DNA of 64,000 nucleotides from Pipra filicauda. Its lineage: Eukaryota; Chordata; Aves; Passeriformes; Pipridae. The DNA lies in contig NW_024104909.1 of NCBI RefSeq assembly GCF_003945595.2, positions 1,178,001-1,242,000 of the forward strand, in the 5' to 3' direction. The translations under genes and the position numbers were made by a program. The notes under the pieces are model-generated. The model was given only the letters and a program-made list of their open reading frames with translations. It was not told the origin of the DNA and ran no database searches. Positions 63,870 to 64,000 of the stretch are shown one piece after another. Each line of letters begins with the position of its first letter. Position 1 is the first letter of the stretch.

Positions 63870-64000
63870 CTGCAGCAATATTAGGAGTATTACAATTAAC
63901 ACTCATGAAAACAGTAGAAATGATAGCAGAAAACATAAGATTTTCATGCAGCAACTTGAACTTTCAGGAAACCATTGATTTGTAGACTCTATGAAGTGGC

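Overview
This is a vertebrate nuclear genomic window, almost certainly from a bird. Four intron-containing protein genes of the alpha-globin flank family order are recognisable, the repeats are short 3' fragments of CR1-type LINEs rather than mammalian SINEs, and the genes are compact with GC-rich CpG-island promoters and introns as short as 71 bp, as on avian microchromosomes. Gene identities come from recognising the translated exons from family knowledge; no database search was run.

Layout from left to right. Positions 1-2984 are non-coding left flank. A CpG-island promoter and non-coding first exon at about 2985-3565 start RHBDF1 (inactive rhomboid iRhom1, + strand). A 14.6 kb first intron follows, then 17 coding exons from 18197 to 38421 that join in frame to an 855-residue protein. 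An additional in-frame candidate cassette exon lies at 23041-23142. SNRNP25 (U11/U12 snRNP 25 kDa protein, - strand, 40331-42032, 5 coding exons) is tail-to-tail with RHBDF1. It is head-to-head with POLR3K (RNA polymerase III subunit RPC10, + strand, 42068-42577, 3 exons), and the two start codons are only 35 bp apart. GTF3C1 (TFIIIC220, - strand) is tail-to-tail with POLR3K. Its last 20 coding exons (63869 down to 43610) encode the C-terminal 1,191 residues, and the 5' part lies beyond the right edge.

Functionally, POLR3K and GTF3C1 both serve RNA polymerase III transcription, SNRNP25 serves the minor spliceosome, and RHBDF1 controls trafficking of ADAM17/EGF-family substrates in the secretory pathway. 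RHBDF1-SNRNP25-POLR3K is the conserved block next to alpha-globin in tetrapods. From memory, GTF3C1 is far from this block in human, so its adjacency here is the notable synteny point.

No CRISPR, phage, toxin or virus-derived gene was seen, and I found no wholly new biological system. The best leads are the RHBDF1 cassette exon, which would add 14-3-3-like phosphosite motifs; a roughly 165-bp inverted repeat in a GTF3C1 intron; a 12-bp-period coding minisatellite that lengthens SNRNP25; the 35-bp bidirectional promoter; and a cluster of five TGTACA palindromes in RHBDF1 intron 1.
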